Assembly (NCBI GenBank): GCA_036505635.1 | Contig: DASXTC010000032.1 | Span: 62,001-126,000 of the forward strand | Source of the DNA: DASXTC01 sp036505635 | Lineage (GTDB): Bacteria; Acidobacteriota; Polarisedimenticolia; JACPZX01; DASXTC01 | Direction of reading: 5' to 3' | DNA: 64,000 bases | Shown: one piece after another, positions 15,748 through 23,994 of the stretch | Numbering within the stretch: the first letter of the stretch is position 1 | How the letters are laid out: every line of letters starts with the position of its first letter | Made by a program: the position numbers and the translations under genes | The notes under the pieces: generated by a model | Told to the model about the DNA's origin: nothing | Database searches by the model: none | What the model saw: only the letters and a program-made list of their open reading frames with translations

Positions 15748-17124
15748 ATGCGAATCCTCGTCATCGGCGGTGGCGGTCGCGAACACGCGCTGGTCTGGAA
15801 AATCGGCGGCAGCCCTCTCCTGCGATCGCGCGCCGACCTGATGTGCGTGCCGGGCAACGCGGGCATCGAGGACCATGCGTCCTGTCTTCCCGCCCCCGCC
15901 AGGGGCCTCACCGACGTGGCCGCGCTGGCCGACCTTGCGGTAAAGGAGCGGATCGACCTGACGGTGGTGGGCCCCGAGGCGCCTCTGATGTCCGGGCTCG
16001 TGGACGAGCTCACGCGGCGCGGGCTGGCCGTCTTCGGCGCGTCTCGTGCGGCGGCCCGGCTCGAGGGGTCGAAGGTCTTCGCCAAGGAGTTCATGCAGCG
16101 CCACGGGATCCCGACCGCCCCTTTCGAGGTCTTCTCCTCCTGCCGCGATACGCTGGACTGGCTCGGCTCCACGGAGCGCTCCTTCCCGATCGTGGTCAAG
16201 GCGGACGGGCTGGCGGCCGGCAAGGGAGTGGTTGTGGCGCCCGACAGGGCCTCGGCCCAGGAGGCGGCCCGGGCGATTCTGGAGGAGAAGCGTTTCGGCG
16301 CCGCGGGCGAGCGGATCGTCATCGAGGAATGTCTCACCGGCGCCGAGATCTCCTTCTTCGCCCTGACGGACGGCGAGTCCGCGACGCCCCTGGCCTCCTG
16401 CCAGGATCACAAGCGCCTCGGTGACGGCGACACAGGCCCCAACACGGGAGGGATGGGGGCCCTTTCGCCCTCCACCGACCTCGACCCGGACATGGAGCGT
16501 CGGATCATGGAGCGCGTGATTCAGCCCGCGATCGCGGGGATGGCCGAGGAAGGATCTCCCTACCGCGGCGTCCTCTACGCGGGCCTGATGCTGACGGAAC
16601 GCGGACCGATGGTTCTGGAGTACAACGCGCGATTCGGGGATCCGGAAGCACAGGTGCTGATGCCGCGCCTCGAGAGCGACCTGGTCCCGCTGCTCGTGGC
16701 GGCGTCGGACGCCGGCGGCCGTATGCGTGACATCGCCGGGCGGATCAGGTGGCGGCCGGAATGGGCCGCCTGCGTGGTGCTCGCCTCCGCGGGGTATCCC
16801 GGCTCCCCCGAGACGGGACGCATGATCCGGGGTCTGGAGATGGCGGCGAAGGTCCCTCAGACCGAGGTCTTCCATGCCGGGACGCGCCGCGAGCGGGACG
16901 GCTCGCTTCGAGATAGGATCGTGACCGCCGGGGGCCGTGTGCTGGCCGTGACGTCCCTCGGCCGGGACCTGGGCGAAGCCCTCAACAGGGCTTACGCGGG
17001 AGTCGAATGCCTTTCATTCGAGGGGATGCAGTTCAGACGCGACATCGGCGGCGCGGCCCTGTCGCGGCTCGCGGCGCGACCCGAGCCATTACTCGGACAC
17101 ACTCCTAGGGAGCGGGAGGGATGA
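15748..17124 (+). CDS. purD: Phosphoribosylamine-glycine ligase (GAR synthetase)
   Basis: PurD joins glycine to phosphoribosylamine with ATP in the second step of purine synthesis. The 458-residue protein begins with MRILVIGGGGREHALVWK, the family hallmark. The ATP-grasp domain shows VKADGLAAGKGVVVA, the GAEISFFALTDG strand, PNTGGMGALSP and EYNARFGDPEAQ. ATG 15748 is chosen because the family starts exactly there; an in-frame GTG at 15727 adds seven non-conserved residues. It is followed 4 bases later by purE, so the two purine genes are cotranscribed. Confidence 0.97.
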   Translation: MRILVIGGGGREHALVWKIGGSPLLRSRADLMCVPGNAGIEDHASCLPAPARGLTDVAALADLAVKERIDLTVVGPEAPLMSGLVDELTRRGLAVFGASRAAARLEGSKVFAKEFMQRHGIPTAPFEVFSSCRDTLDWLGSTERSFPIVVKADGLAAGKGVVVAPDRASAQEAARAILEEKRFGAAGERIVIEECLTGAEISFFALTDGESATPLASCQDHKRLGDGDTGPNTGGMGALSPSTDLDPDMERRIMERVIQPAIAGMAEEGSPYRGVLYAGLMLTERGPMVLEYNARFGDPEAQVLMPRLESDLVPLLVAASDAGGRMRDIAGRIRWRPEWAACVVLASAGYPGSPETGRMIRGLEMAAKVPQTEVFHAGTRRERDGSLRDRIVTAGGRVLAVTSLGRDLGEALNRAYAGVECLSFEGMQFRRDIGGAALSRLAARPEPLLGHTPREREG

Positions 17125-17128
17125 TCTC

Positions 17129-17656
17129 ATGAGCAGGACGCCCGCGGAGGGCCGCGGCCGGGTCGGCATCGTGATGGGAAGCGATTCCGACCTGCCGGTG
17201 ATGCGGGAGGCGGCGAAGGTCCTCTCGCAGTTCGGAGTGGAGTACGAGTTGACCGTGGCTTCGGCGCACCGATCCCCCGAGCGAGCGGCACGTTACGCCC
17301 GGACCGCCGCCGAGCGCGGCCTCGACGCGATCATCGCCGGAGCCGGGGGCGCGGCTCACCTGGCCGGCGTCCTGGCCGCCGGCACCACGGTGCCAGTCAT
17401 CGCGGTGCCGCTGGCCTCGAGCCCGCTGGCGGGGTTCGACGCGCTGCTTTCGAGCGTGCAGATGCCGCTCGGGGTGCCGGTGGCGGTCATGTCGGTGGGC
17501 CCGTGGGGGGCGCACAACGCCGGGCTGTTCGCCGTGCAGATCATTGCGCGGCGCGTCGTCCATCTTCGCGCCGCCCTCGTCCGGCACAAGCGGAAGATGG
17601 CGGCCGAAGTGGAGGTGAAGGCCCGGGCCGTCTCCGCGGAAACGGAAGAGAAATGA
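17129..17656 (+). CDS. purE: N5-carboxyaminoimidazole ribonucleotide mutase (PurE class I)
   Basis: PurE converts N5-CAIR to CAIR in purine synthesis. The core signatures are GIVMGSDSDLPVM (phosphate binding), SAHRSPERA (with the catalytic-region His) and AGAGGAAHLAGVLAA. The protein has 175 residues, with a charged C-terminal extension of about 20 residues (KRKMAAEVEVKARAVSAETEE) beyond the usual end. The class I form requires N5-CAIR made by PurK, whose gene is not in this window. The stop codon overlaps the mtaB start (ATGA). Confidence 0.96.
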   Translation: MSRTPAEGRGRVGIVMGSDSDLPVMREAAKVLSQFGVEYELTVASAHRSPERAARYARTAAERGLDAIIAGAGGAAHLAGVLAAGTTVPVIAVPLASSPLAGFDALLSSVQMPLGVPVAVMSVGPWGAHNAGLFAVQIIARRVVHLRAALVRHKRKMAAEVEVKARAVSAETEEK

Positions 17657-18963
17657 TCGGACTTCACATCACGACGCAGGGATGCAAGCTGAACCAGTTC
17701 GACTCGGCGGAGCTGGCCGGAGCGCTGCGTGGCGCGGCCACGCTGGTCCCCGATCCGGCCGGGGCGCTGCTCGTGATCGTCAACACGTGCACCGTCACCG
17801 GGGCCGCCGACGCGGACGCTCGGCAGGCCCTGCGCAGGCGCCGACGCGAGAGCCCGCGCGCCCTCATCGTGGCGACGGGCTGCTACGCCGAGCGTGACCC
17901 GGAGGCGCTGCGCGCGATGCCCGAGGTCGACCTCGTCCTGACACGCGAAGAGCGCCCGCGGGCGTCCAGGCTCATCCTGACCTTGCTGCACGAGAGGTTC
18001 CCGGACGAGCTGGCCGACGGGTGCGCCGACCGCGTGGCGGAGGAGACGCTGCCTGACTTCGGAGAGAGGACGCGGGCCTTCCTGCGCGTCCAGGAGGGGT
18101 GCGATCTGTCCTGCTCCTATTGCGTGATACCCCAGGTGCGCGGCGCCTCGCGCAGCGTCCCTCCCGTCCAGCTCGAGCGCCGGCTGGGGCTCCTGCTCGA
18201 CGCGGGCTTCCGGGAGGTGGTGCTCACCGGGGTCAATACGGGCGACTACGGCAAGGACCTCACGCCGCGCGAGGATCTCGCGGGCCTGCTGTCGAGGCTG
18301 GCGCGCCGGGAGGGGGACTTCCGCATCCGCCTCAACTCCGTCGAGCCGCGTTGCGTGACCCCGGAGCTTGTGGCCGTGATCGCCGATGAGCCGAAGGTGG
18401 CCCGACACCTGCAGGTGCCAATACAGAGCGGATCCGACGGGGTGCTTCGCGCGATGCGGCGCAACTACCGGACGAGTCATTATGCCCGCGTCATGCAGAT
18501 GCTCCGGTCGAGGATCCCCGACGTCGGGATCGGCGCGGACGTCATCGTGGGGTTTCCGGGAGAAGGGGAGGGGGAGTTCGGCGAAACGGTGAGCTTCATC
18601 CGCTCGATGCCGATCAACTACCTCCACGTCTTCCCGTACTCGCGTCGCCCCGGGACCCCCGCGGCGTTGATGCCCGGACAGGTCCCTCCACCGGCCGTCG
18701 CGGAACGGGGACGGAGGCTGCGCGCGCTGGGCGGGGATCTCTCGCGAGACTTCCGCCGGAGTCAGATGGCGCGCCGCCTGCGCGCGCTGGTCCTCGCCGG
18801 ACGCCGGGCCGATGGCAGGGCGCGCGCGCTCACTTCCAACTTCATCGACCTCACCCTCGACGCGGACCTTCCCGAGAACGCCTTCGCCGACGTGGTGATT
18901 ACCCGGGTCGAGGGGTCCGAGACGGTCGCGGTCCCCGCGCCGGTGGCGACGACCGGTTCCTAG
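17653..18963 (+). CDS. mtaB: tRNA t6A37 methylthiotransferase (MtaB-type radical SAM enzyme)
   Basis: The 436-residue enzyme should insert a methylthio group into t6A at position 37 of ANN-decoding tRNAs. The N-terminal MTTase domain carries cluster cysteines Cys11, Cys46 and Cys77. The radical SAM motif Cys150-x3-Cys154-x2-Cys157 sits in GCDLSCSYC, followed by PQVRGASRS and LTGVNTGDYGKD, both usual in MtaB. A TRAM-like C-terminal region follows. It starts at the ATG overlapping the purE stop; the longer upstream frame runs through purE and is a shadow. The 3' end overlaps the convergent small gene by 4 bases. Confidence 0.93.
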   Translation: MIGLHITTQGCKLNQFDSAELAGALRGAATLVPDPAGALLVIVNTCTVTGAADADARQALRRRRRESPRALIVATGCYAERDPEALRAMPEVDLVLTREERPRASRLILTLLHERFPDELADGCADRVAEETLPDFGERTRAFLRVQEGCDLSCSYCVIPQVRGASRSVPPVQLERRLGLLLDAGFREVVLTGVNTGDYGKDLTPREDLAGLLSRLARREGDFRIRLNSVEPRCVTPELVAVIADEPKVARHLQVPIQSGSDGVLRAMRRNYRTSHYARVMQMLRSRIPDVGIGADVIVGFPGEGEGEFGETVSFIRSMPINYLHVFPYSRRPGTPAALMPGQVPPPAVAERGRRLRALGGDLSRDFRRSQMARRLRALVLAGRRADGRARALTSNFIDLTLDADLPENAFADVVITRVEGSETVAVPAPVATTGS

Positions 18964-19193
18964 ACGTCCCCGTGCGTGCAGCGCAGGACGATCCTGTAGG
19001 GAAGCCCCTGCAGGCTCAGGTCCTCATCGCAGACCGAGCAGGTCACCAGCGCCGGCTGCGCCGACGGCATCCCGGATCCTGCCGGATCCCCGTCCCGCGC
19101 CGGCGGAACTCCGGGCGCCGGCCTCGGATCGAGCACGGGGATCGTCGCGTGTCCCCTCCTGGTATGCGAGGAGTGTGTGGTGGGAGGAGTCAT
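18960..19193 (-). CDS. Small Cys-containing protein of unknown function
   Basis: This 77-residue protein was not recognised. A strong AAGGAGG ribosome binding site lies five bases before the ATG, which argues that it is translated. The N-terminal 45 residues are Pro/Arg/His-rich and look disordered. The C-terminus has CSVCDEDLSLQGL and then LRCTHGDV; CxxC plus Cys/His is a plausible single zinc site. It is the last gene of the leftward block containing the ParA and MinD-like genes, 51 bases after the helix-hairpin-helix gene, and overlaps the end of mtaB by 4 bases. Confidence 0.6.
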   Translation of the reverse strand: MTPPTTHSSHTRRGHATIPVLDPRPAPGVPPARDGDPAGSGMPSAQPALVTCSVCDEDLSLQGLPYRIVLRCTHGDV

Positions 19194-19244
19194 GGCGCCT
19201 CCTTGTTGACGCGGAGGCAGTCTACCACTCGACGGTGATGACGC

Positions 19245-19757
19245 TCAACCAAACGACCAGAAGGTTCCTTCGGCTCGGCTTGCGATCGACTTGCGCGGCG
19301 CCGGCGCGCGGACCAGCTCAGCGGCCATCACGGCCGCGGCCGCGATCTCGGCATGGCGAGGGGGGGCGGGCTCGGGGAATGGGTCGGATCCCTGCCAGAG
19401 GAGGGCCGCCTCATCGAGGGAGACTCCCTCGCCCGGCCATGGCGAAGGCGGGTCTCCCCCGGCGGCGGCTCTTTCCCCCCGCTCGTTGGCCCCGGGGGCC
19501 CGGGTGCTCCTGGCCCGCGCTCCCGCGGGTGGATCCGAGGGCGTGGGGGAGCCTCCGATGCCGCGGTCGATCATCTCCTCGGCCCCCGATTTGAGACGGC
19601 GCGCCGTCTGGACGCTCAGGTGCGCCCGATCGGAGAGGTGGTGGACCGAGGCTTCAGCCACGCCCTCCAGCGTGAAGAACCCGGCGGCCCTCAGGGCGCG
19701 GAAGGTGACGCGCCCTTCACCGTGGACCTGACTCAGCAGCATGACCGGGTCGGTCAT
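19245..19757 (-). CDS. Helix-hairpin-helix-like protein downstream of parA
   Basis: The 170-residue protein has an N-terminal module (about residues 8-65) with the repeating pattern of a helix-hairpin-helix DNA-binding domain: a GFFTLEGVAEASVHHLSD segment, then a LSVQTARRLKSGAEEM helix. Residues 68-115 are Pro/Gly/Arg-rich and probably disordered. A short conserved-looking C-terminal patch follows (VSLDEAALLWQGSDPF). The start lies inside the end of the ParA gene (41-base overlap) with AAGGAGA upstream, so its translation is coupled to ParA. A role as ParA partner or DNA-binding adaptor is inference from this coupling. Precise family assignment is uncertain. Confidence 0.65.
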   Translation of the reverse strand: MTDPVMLLSQVHGEGRVTFRALRAAGFFTLEGVAEASVHHLSDRAHLSVQTARRLKSGAEEMIDRGIGGSPTPSDPPAGARARSTRAPGANERGERAAAGGDPPSPWPGEGVSLDEAALLWQGSDPFPEPAPPRHAEIAAAAVMAAELVRAPAPRKSIASRAEGTFWSFG

Positions 19758-20559
19758 CGCTCGTCTCCTTGAGGACCAGTCCGGGACCTGTCCAGACTCC
19801 CTCGGTCTGTTCCCGCAGCACCTCCTCGGCGAGCGAGATGTAATCCTGCGAGCCGCGACATCGCGGGTCGTACTGCGTCACGGGGACGCCGAAGGATGCG
19901 GCCTCCTTCAGGCGCACGTTGCGATGGATCATCGTGCGGTAGAGGGCCTCCTTGAAGAAGCGTTCCATCTCGGCGACCACTTCGCGGGCGAAGGTCGTCT
20001 GGCGATCGAACATGGTCGCCAGCGCGCGGATGCGTTTCTCCGACAGCCAGCGCCTCCTGTAGCGTTGCAGCGAGCGCAGGAAGTTGCCCGCGCCGTTGAG
20101 CGAGAAGAAGCCGATCTCCACGGGGATCAGGATCTCGTCGCACGCCCGAAGCGCGTTGAAGGTCAGTACCCCGAGGCTGGGAGGGCAATCGATCACGACG
20201 AAGTCATAGTCCCGGGGCGTCGCCTTCAGGCACTCGGCGAGCCGCCCCTCCCCCTCATCGTCGAAGCCGAGGTCCCTCTCCGCGAAGAAGAGGTCATCTC
20301 CCGATGGGGCCAGGTCGAATCCGGGCTGGATCTCGACGAGCACGGGCTCGAGACTGCCTCGCCTCATGAGCGCCTCGTGCACCGTGCGGACGATCGGGGA
20401 CGCGAGCCCACCGTTGAGCCCCATCGTGGCGTGGGCCTGTGGGTCGAGATCCACGATGAGCACCTTCTGGCCGGCCAGCCGCAGCGCCCCCGCGAGGTTC
20501 ACGGCCGTCGTGGTCTTGCCGCATCCCCCTTTCTGGTTCATGACGCTGATGACGCGCAC
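19717..20559 (-). CDS. ParA-family ATPase
   Basis: This 280-residue P-loop ATPase has the deviant Walker A of ParA/MinD proteins (KGGCGKTTT, residues 10-18, with signature Lys10), Walker A' VLIVDLDPQAHATMG, and Walker B VVIDCPPSLG. ParA proteins dimerise on ATP, bind DNA non-specifically and position cargo such as chromosomes, plasmids or protein clusters. No ParB is adjacent. Instead it sits between a second MinD-like ATPase (12 bases upstream) and a helix-hairpin-helix protein (overlapping downstream). It lacks an N-terminal DNA-binding extension, so it is the small type often used for positioning protein cargos. The cargo is unknown. Confidence 0.88.
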   Translation of the reverse strand: MRVISVMNQKGGCGKTTTAVNLAGALRLAGQKVLIVDLDPQAHATMGLNGGLASPIVRTVHEALMRRGSLEPVLVEIQPGFDLAPSGDDLFFAERDLGFDDEGEGRLAECLKATPRDYDFVVIDCPPSLGVLTFNALRACDEILIPVEIGFFSLNGAGNFLRSLQRYRRRWLSEKRIRALATMFDRQTTFAREVVAEMERFFKEALYRTMIHRNVRLKEAASFGVPVTQYDPRCRGSQDYISLAEEVLREQTEGVWTGPGLVLKETSDDRPGHAAESGPR

Positions 20560-20570
20560 GCCGCCCGCCC

Positions 20571-21521
20571 TCAGTTCGCCAGGCCCGACAGCAGCACCCT
20601 GAGCCGTGTGGCGAAGGGCTGCCGGGAGGACGAAGGAGCCGCGGCCCGCGGCCCGAGACGCGCCGCGATCGAGATCATCGCGCGCGCCGCGGGGGAGTCG
20701 GGGTGGGAGAGAGCCACCGGCACCCGCTCGGCGATCGAGCTCTCGACTCTCTCGTCGAACGGGATGATGCCGCCCAGCTCCAGCTCCCGCGAGAGGAACT
20801 TGCGCGTCACGTGGGCGACTTTGCGGTACGTCTCGAGCCCCGAAGCCTCGGAGCCCGCCTGATTGACCACCAGGAGGGCGGAAGCATCGGGCCGGCGCGC
20901 GAAGATCGCCTTGATGACGGCGTAGGCGTCCGTCATGGAGGTGACGTCGCCGGTCGTCACCACCAGAACGTGGTCCGAAGCCAGCAGGAAGAGGAGCGAC
21001 TGCCGGTCGATCCCGCTCGGCGTGTCGATGATGAGGAGGTCTGTCACCCGATCGAGTGAAGCGATCCCGTCCACAAGGGCGCCGAACCTCGCAGCGCTGA
21101 GGTTCGTCAGGTCCGGAATCCCCGAGCCGCCCGGGATCACGTTGACACCACGCGGCCCCCGTACGAGGACCTCCTCGACCCGCCTCTCTCCCGAGATCAG
21201 GTGAGAGGCGTTGTAGCGAGGCGTCATGTTGTAGAGGATGTGGATGTTCGCGAGCCCGAGGTCCGCGTCGAGGATCGTGACACGGGTGGTGGCCGCGAGG
21301 ATCGCGCCGAGGTTGCAGGCCAGCACGCTCTTGCCGGTGCCCCCCTTGCCGCTCGAGACGCTGACGACATCGAAGGGACGCGCCGCGGAGGCCGGTTCGG
21401 CCGCGGGGTGGACCGCCCGCGCGGTCATGGCCGGAGCGGGAGGCTCCACGATCGACGAGAAGGACCCCTCGACGAGATCGGCCATGCCGCGCCCGAGCGC
21501 CCGCTTCTTCCTGCCCGACAT
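20571..21521 (-). CDS. MinD/FlhG-type ATPase with basic N-terminal extension
   Basis: The 316-residue protein has a deviant Walker A (KGGTGKS, residues 59-65), Walker A' VTILDADLGLANIHIL and Walker B LLIIDTPSG. The DADLGLANIHILYNMTPRYN region resembles FlhG/YlxH more than cell-division MinD. The first 50 residues are an extension with a basic start (MSGRKKRALGRG) and an Ala/Pro-rich linker. No amphipathic membrane-targeting helix is obvious at the C-terminus, and no flagellar gene lies in the window. Its ATG shares one base with the stop of the upstream gene (TGATG). It probably works together with the neighbouring ParA, since the two ATPase genes are 12 bases apart. Confidence 0.85.
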   Translation of the reverse strand: MSGRKKRALGRGMADLVEGSFSSIVEPPAPAMTARAVHPAAEPASAARPFDVVSVSSGKGGTGKSVLACNLGAILAATTRVTILDADLGLANIHILYNMTPRYNASHLISGERRVEEVLVRGPRGVNVIPGGSGIPDLTNLSAARFGALVDGIASLDRVTDLLIIDTPSGIDRQSLLFLLASDHVLVVTTGDVTSMTDAYAVIKAIFARRPDASALLVVNQAGSEASGLETYRKVAHVTRKFLSRELELGGIIPFDERVESSIAERVPVALSHPDSPAARAMISIAARLGPRAAAPSSSRQPFATRLRVLLSGLAN

Positions 21522-22645
21522 CAGTTCTCCATGAAGCCGGTCTTGAGGATCCGGACGGGGGGCGGATCGGAGGTGCCTCGCTCCTCCGGAGCCCCGGGGG
21601 GCGCGGCCGGCCCTTCGCCGCTCTCGGGCGCCGCGGCCCCGAGACGCCCGAACTCGGCTATCTCCTCGGTGGTGAGCGCCGCCCTTGCGGGCGCACGTGA
21701 ATCCGCGATTTCGGGGGCGCCTCCCCGATCGGTCACGCCGCTCGATGCGCCCGAAATCGCGCGCGCCGCGTCACGGCACTGCGCGTCGTCGGTGATCGGC
21801 AGCGACCGGGCCGGATCGAAGAGCCTGAGCTCCACCCCCCGGGGCGTGGATATGAGTGACGCGAAGACGCGCCCCTCGCGGCGCAGGTCGACGCCTCCCG
21901 CGATCGCCTCCGGCGCGATGCCGTGGCCGTCCTCCCGGGGTCCCTTCAGCTCCTCGATGACGCGCCGCATCAGGGAGCGGGCCTCTCCGGCCGGCAGGCC
22001 GGCCAGCGCCGGGTCGATCCCCGCGGCTGCCGCAATCGGGCCCGCCGCGCGCGCGCGCCGGAGCAGGACGCCTCGCGCCCCGCCGGCGGACACGAGCGTC
22101 GCCTCGTGGATCTCGATGTCGGGCTCCGCCAGGCAGGCGGCCAGGCGCAGCGTTTCGCCGGAAATCGCGCCGGCCACGAGGAGCAGGCGGGGCTGCCGGG
22201 ACAGGTCGAGGCCGACGACGGGCACGAGCGCGCGCAGCAGGCCGAGGTTGGCGGCGATCCACTCCCACTGATCGACCGCCCGGGCCACAGCCTCGGGATC
22301 TGCCTCGAGGTGAAACGAGACGAGGGCGAGCCCGCCGTGCTCATCGGCGGCGAGCAGATCGATGGCGCCCCTGCCGGCGATCGGGATGGAGGCGGCCACC
22401 GCGCGCATCCCGGGCGAGAGGGCATCGAGATCGGCGAGGACGGCCTCGCGCAGTTCCTCGGAGCTGGCCGGGGTGACGGTGGCGAGACGCACGGTGGAGC
22501 TGGCTCCCCTTGCGGTGGGCGGCTCGGCTCCCCGGTGTGAAAAAGGAGCGCCGGCCCGCACGCGGTTTCGGGACGAATGAGTGAAATCGTCTGAACTGGT
22601 GAATGCGCGCCCGCGACCAACGGGTGTCGCAAATCGGGCGCTCAT
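21521..22645 (-). CDS. Unknown protein, possibly a degenerate PD-(D/E)XK nuclease fold
   Basis: The longest frame is 374 residues. The only fold hint is at about residues 85-140: GRGAIDLLAADEHGGLALVSFHLEAD and a following helix with Trp residues (DQWEWIAANLGLLRAL). This resembles the core of PD-(D/E)XK nucleases, in which a catalytic D and E-x-K follow a GxxDLL strand. Here the E-x-K position reads S-F-H, so catalysis is unlikely. Termini are Ala/Pro/Gly-rich. A strong promoter overlaps the first ATG (22643-22645), so the true start must lie downstream; GTG 22492 is one candidate, giving 323 residues. Function is unknown. It is translationally coupled to the MinD-like gene. Confidence 0.6.
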   Translation of the reverse strand: MSARFATPVGRGRAFTSSDDFTHSSRNRVRAGAPFSHRGAEPPTARGASSTVRLATVTPASSEELREAVLADLDALSPGMRAVAASIPIAGRGAIDLLAADEHGGLALVSFHLEADPEAVARAVDQWEWIAANLGLLRALVPVVGLDLSRQPRLLLVAGAISGETLRLAACLAEPDIEIHEATLVSAGGARGVLLRRARAAGPIAAAAGIDPALAGLPAGEARSLMRRVIEELKGPREDGHGIAPEAIAGGVDLRREGRVFASLISTPRGVELRLFDPARSLPITDDAQCRDAARAISGASSGVTDRGGAPEIADSRAPARAALTTEEIAEFGRLGAAAPESGEGPAAPPGAPEERGTSDPPPVRILKTGFMEN

Positions 22646-22673
22646 CTTACGCCTCGATCCGAACCCAAGTCAA
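22644..22673 (-). promoter_or_regulatory. Internal sigma-70-type promoter in the ParA/MinD block
   Basis: Minus-strand TTGACT (22668-22673) and TAAGAT (22644-22649) with an 18-base spacer. The -35 overlaps the stop of the cyanophycin-synthetase-like gene. The -10 overlaps the first ATG of the next frame, which rules that ATG out for transcripts from this promoter. Confidence 0.6.
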
Positions 22674-23428
22674 GGTCCGATGTCACCGACCGAGAAGATC
22701 GGCATTCCGCTGAAGTTCATCGAGGCCTCGATCTCCCGCAGGAAGCCCAGCTCCGCCAGCGAGAGCAACGCGCTGAGGGATTGCCGGTCCCCCTCGAGGG
22801 CGGAGCTCGTGCTCCGAGGTGTGACGGTTCTGTCCGGGCCGCGGTAAACGTGGCGTGCCAGCCTCACGATCTTGGCGTAGAGCGGATCGGCGGGGACTCC
22901 GCGCAGCAGCCCGTTCATGAGGTCCATCGCGAGCGCCACGCCGAGCCGGCTGACACGCTCGTCGGGCGACTCGACGAACAGGTCGTACCGGTGCTCAGGC
23001 GCCCTGTAGCCGCACGTGACGCCGCTGCAGACGCGCATGTCCGCGATGCCGTGCTGGAAGTCGATGATCAGGTGCTCCAGCAGGTGGGCGGTGTCCACGG
23101 TGTCGTCGACCTCCCGCATCGCGCAGGAGGGGCGCCGCCCGGCGTCGAAGAAGGTCTCCTGGATCCGATTGTCCCCGCAACAGACGTGCCGGGAGAGGCT
23201 GGGACAGATCCGCTCGAGCCCCTCGATGAGGGAGGAAGGGCTCGCGTGCGCCGTGCCGGCGCCGAGGTGCACGTCCAGGGTGAGCTTGAGCCGCCGCTGG
23301 CCCGGCACGAACCTCTTGTTGAGAGCAGTGACCTCGGGGAAAGTCCCGAACGTCAGACCGATCAAGGCCATCGGCCCGGCGTCCACCGCCGGTTCCTCGT
23401 CCTCCCAACCGGCCTGACGCCTCGACAT
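22670..23428 (-). CDS. Stand-alone protein resembling the cyanophycin synthetase N-terminal domain
   Basis: This 252-residue protein looks like the N-terminal domain of cyanophycin synthetase without the ATP-grasp and Mur-ligase parts. Matching features are a SSLIEGLERICPSLSRHVC helix pattern (residues about 65-83), the TAHLLEHLIIDFQ helix with its H..EH....Q residues (about 118-130), a GVTCGY turn, a YDLFVES strand and a C-terminal helix RLGVALAMDLMNGLL. In cyanophycin synthetase this domain holds primer and assembles the tetramer. A stand-alone copy cannot make polymer by itself. The last 60 residues, after about 190, do not match. Similarity is by eye. It lies between the 68-residue paralogues and the nuclease-like gene. 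Confidence 0.65.
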   Translation of the reverse strand: MSRRQAGWEDEEPAVDAGPMALIGLTFGTFPEVTALNKRFVPGQRRLKLTLDVHLGAGTAHASPSSLIEGLERICPSLSRHVCCGDNRIQETFFDAGRRPSCAMREVDDTVDTAHLLEHLIIDFQHGIADMRVCSGVTCGYRAPEHRYDLFVESPDERVSRLGVALAMDLMNGLLRGVPADPLYAKIVRLARHVYRGPDRTVTPRSTSSALEGDRQSLSALLSLAELGFLREIEASMNFSGMPIFSVGDIGP

Positions 23429-23520
23429 CGCGGGATCCCAGCGTGAGACCCCCCGCCCGGCGGCGCCGGCGAGTCCGCGCCGCGCGCCCCATCGGGCGGA
23501 GGGGAAGGCTCAATGCCGAT

Positions 23521-23727
23521 TCACACCTCGTCGAACCTGGAGTCTTCCTTGTCGAGCGTTCCCTGGAGGACGATGCGGTATTCACCGGTGTCGAGGTTGA
23601 AGCCCTCGACCCTGGCGGTGCAGTTGATGCTGCTGAAGAGCATCTCGCCGAGCTTGTTCTTGAGCGTGCCCGGCGCTGTCGGTGAGCTCTCGATGCAGCG
23701 GATGTCCTGGATGCGGAAGCGGGCCAT
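23521..23727 (-). CDS. 68-residue paralogue 2 of a tandem pair, unknown function
   Basis: The 68-residue protein begins MARFRIQDIRCIE and has a beta-rich second half (ARVEGFNLDTGEYRIVLQG) with an acidic tail. It is 37/68 identical to its upstream neighbour, with most other positions conservative, so both are clearly under selection. It is preceded by AAGGAGGTGA, complementary along its full length to the usual 16S rRNA 3' end, which predicts strong translation. It follows paralogue 1 by 32 bases and precedes the cyanophycin-synthetase-like gene by 92. I do not recognise the family. It is small, soluble, and has no Cys pair, signal peptide or membrane span. Confidence 0.8.
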   Translation of the reverse strand: MARFRIQDIRCIESSPTAPGTLKNKLGEMLFSSINCTARVEGFNLDTGEYRIVLQGTLDKEDSRFDEV

Positions 23728-23759
23728 GTCACGTCACCTCCTTCTGGAGCGGGCGGGGG

Positions 23760-23966
23760 CTAGAACTCCGTGAACTTCGAGGCTTCGCGGTCGAGCGTTC
23801 CCTGGAGGACCACACGGTACTCGCCGGTCTCGGGGTTGATCGCCTCGACGCGCGCCCTGGCGTGCGTCGAGCTGAGGATCACCTCGGCGATCTTGCTCCT
23901 CAGGCTCGCCGGGGACGTCGGAGCATGTTCGATCGACTTGAGGTCATCCATGCGGAATCGTGCCAT
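23760..23966 (-). CDS. 68-residue paralogue 1 of a tandem pair, unknown function
   Basis: This protein begins MARFRMDDLKSIEHAPTSP and ends with a beta-rich segment (ARVEAINPETGEYRVVLQG). It is the upstream member of the tandem pair (54% identity to the second copy), with strict conservation of MARFR, TGEYR and VLQGTLD. The Shine-Dalgarno is GGAGGTGA. It is the first gene after the promoter at 24090-24117, and a terminator-like hairpin lies in its leader, so its expression may be controlled by premature termination. The family was not recognised. An oligomeric beta-sheet or scaffold role is possible but unsupported beyond size and duplication. Confidence 0.8.
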   Translation of the reverse strand: MARFRMDDLKSIEHAPTSPASLRSKIAEVILSSTHARARVEAINPETGEYRVVLQGTLDREASKFTEF

Positions 23967-23994
23967 CGTCTGTCACCTCCTCCCGAACGGAAAC

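Noticed and set aside
20571..21521. MinD-like ATPase as a flagellar number regulator (FlhG)
   Set aside because: The similarity in the Walker A' region is real, but no flagellar or chemotaxis gene is in the window and it is coupled to ParA and other unrelated genes.
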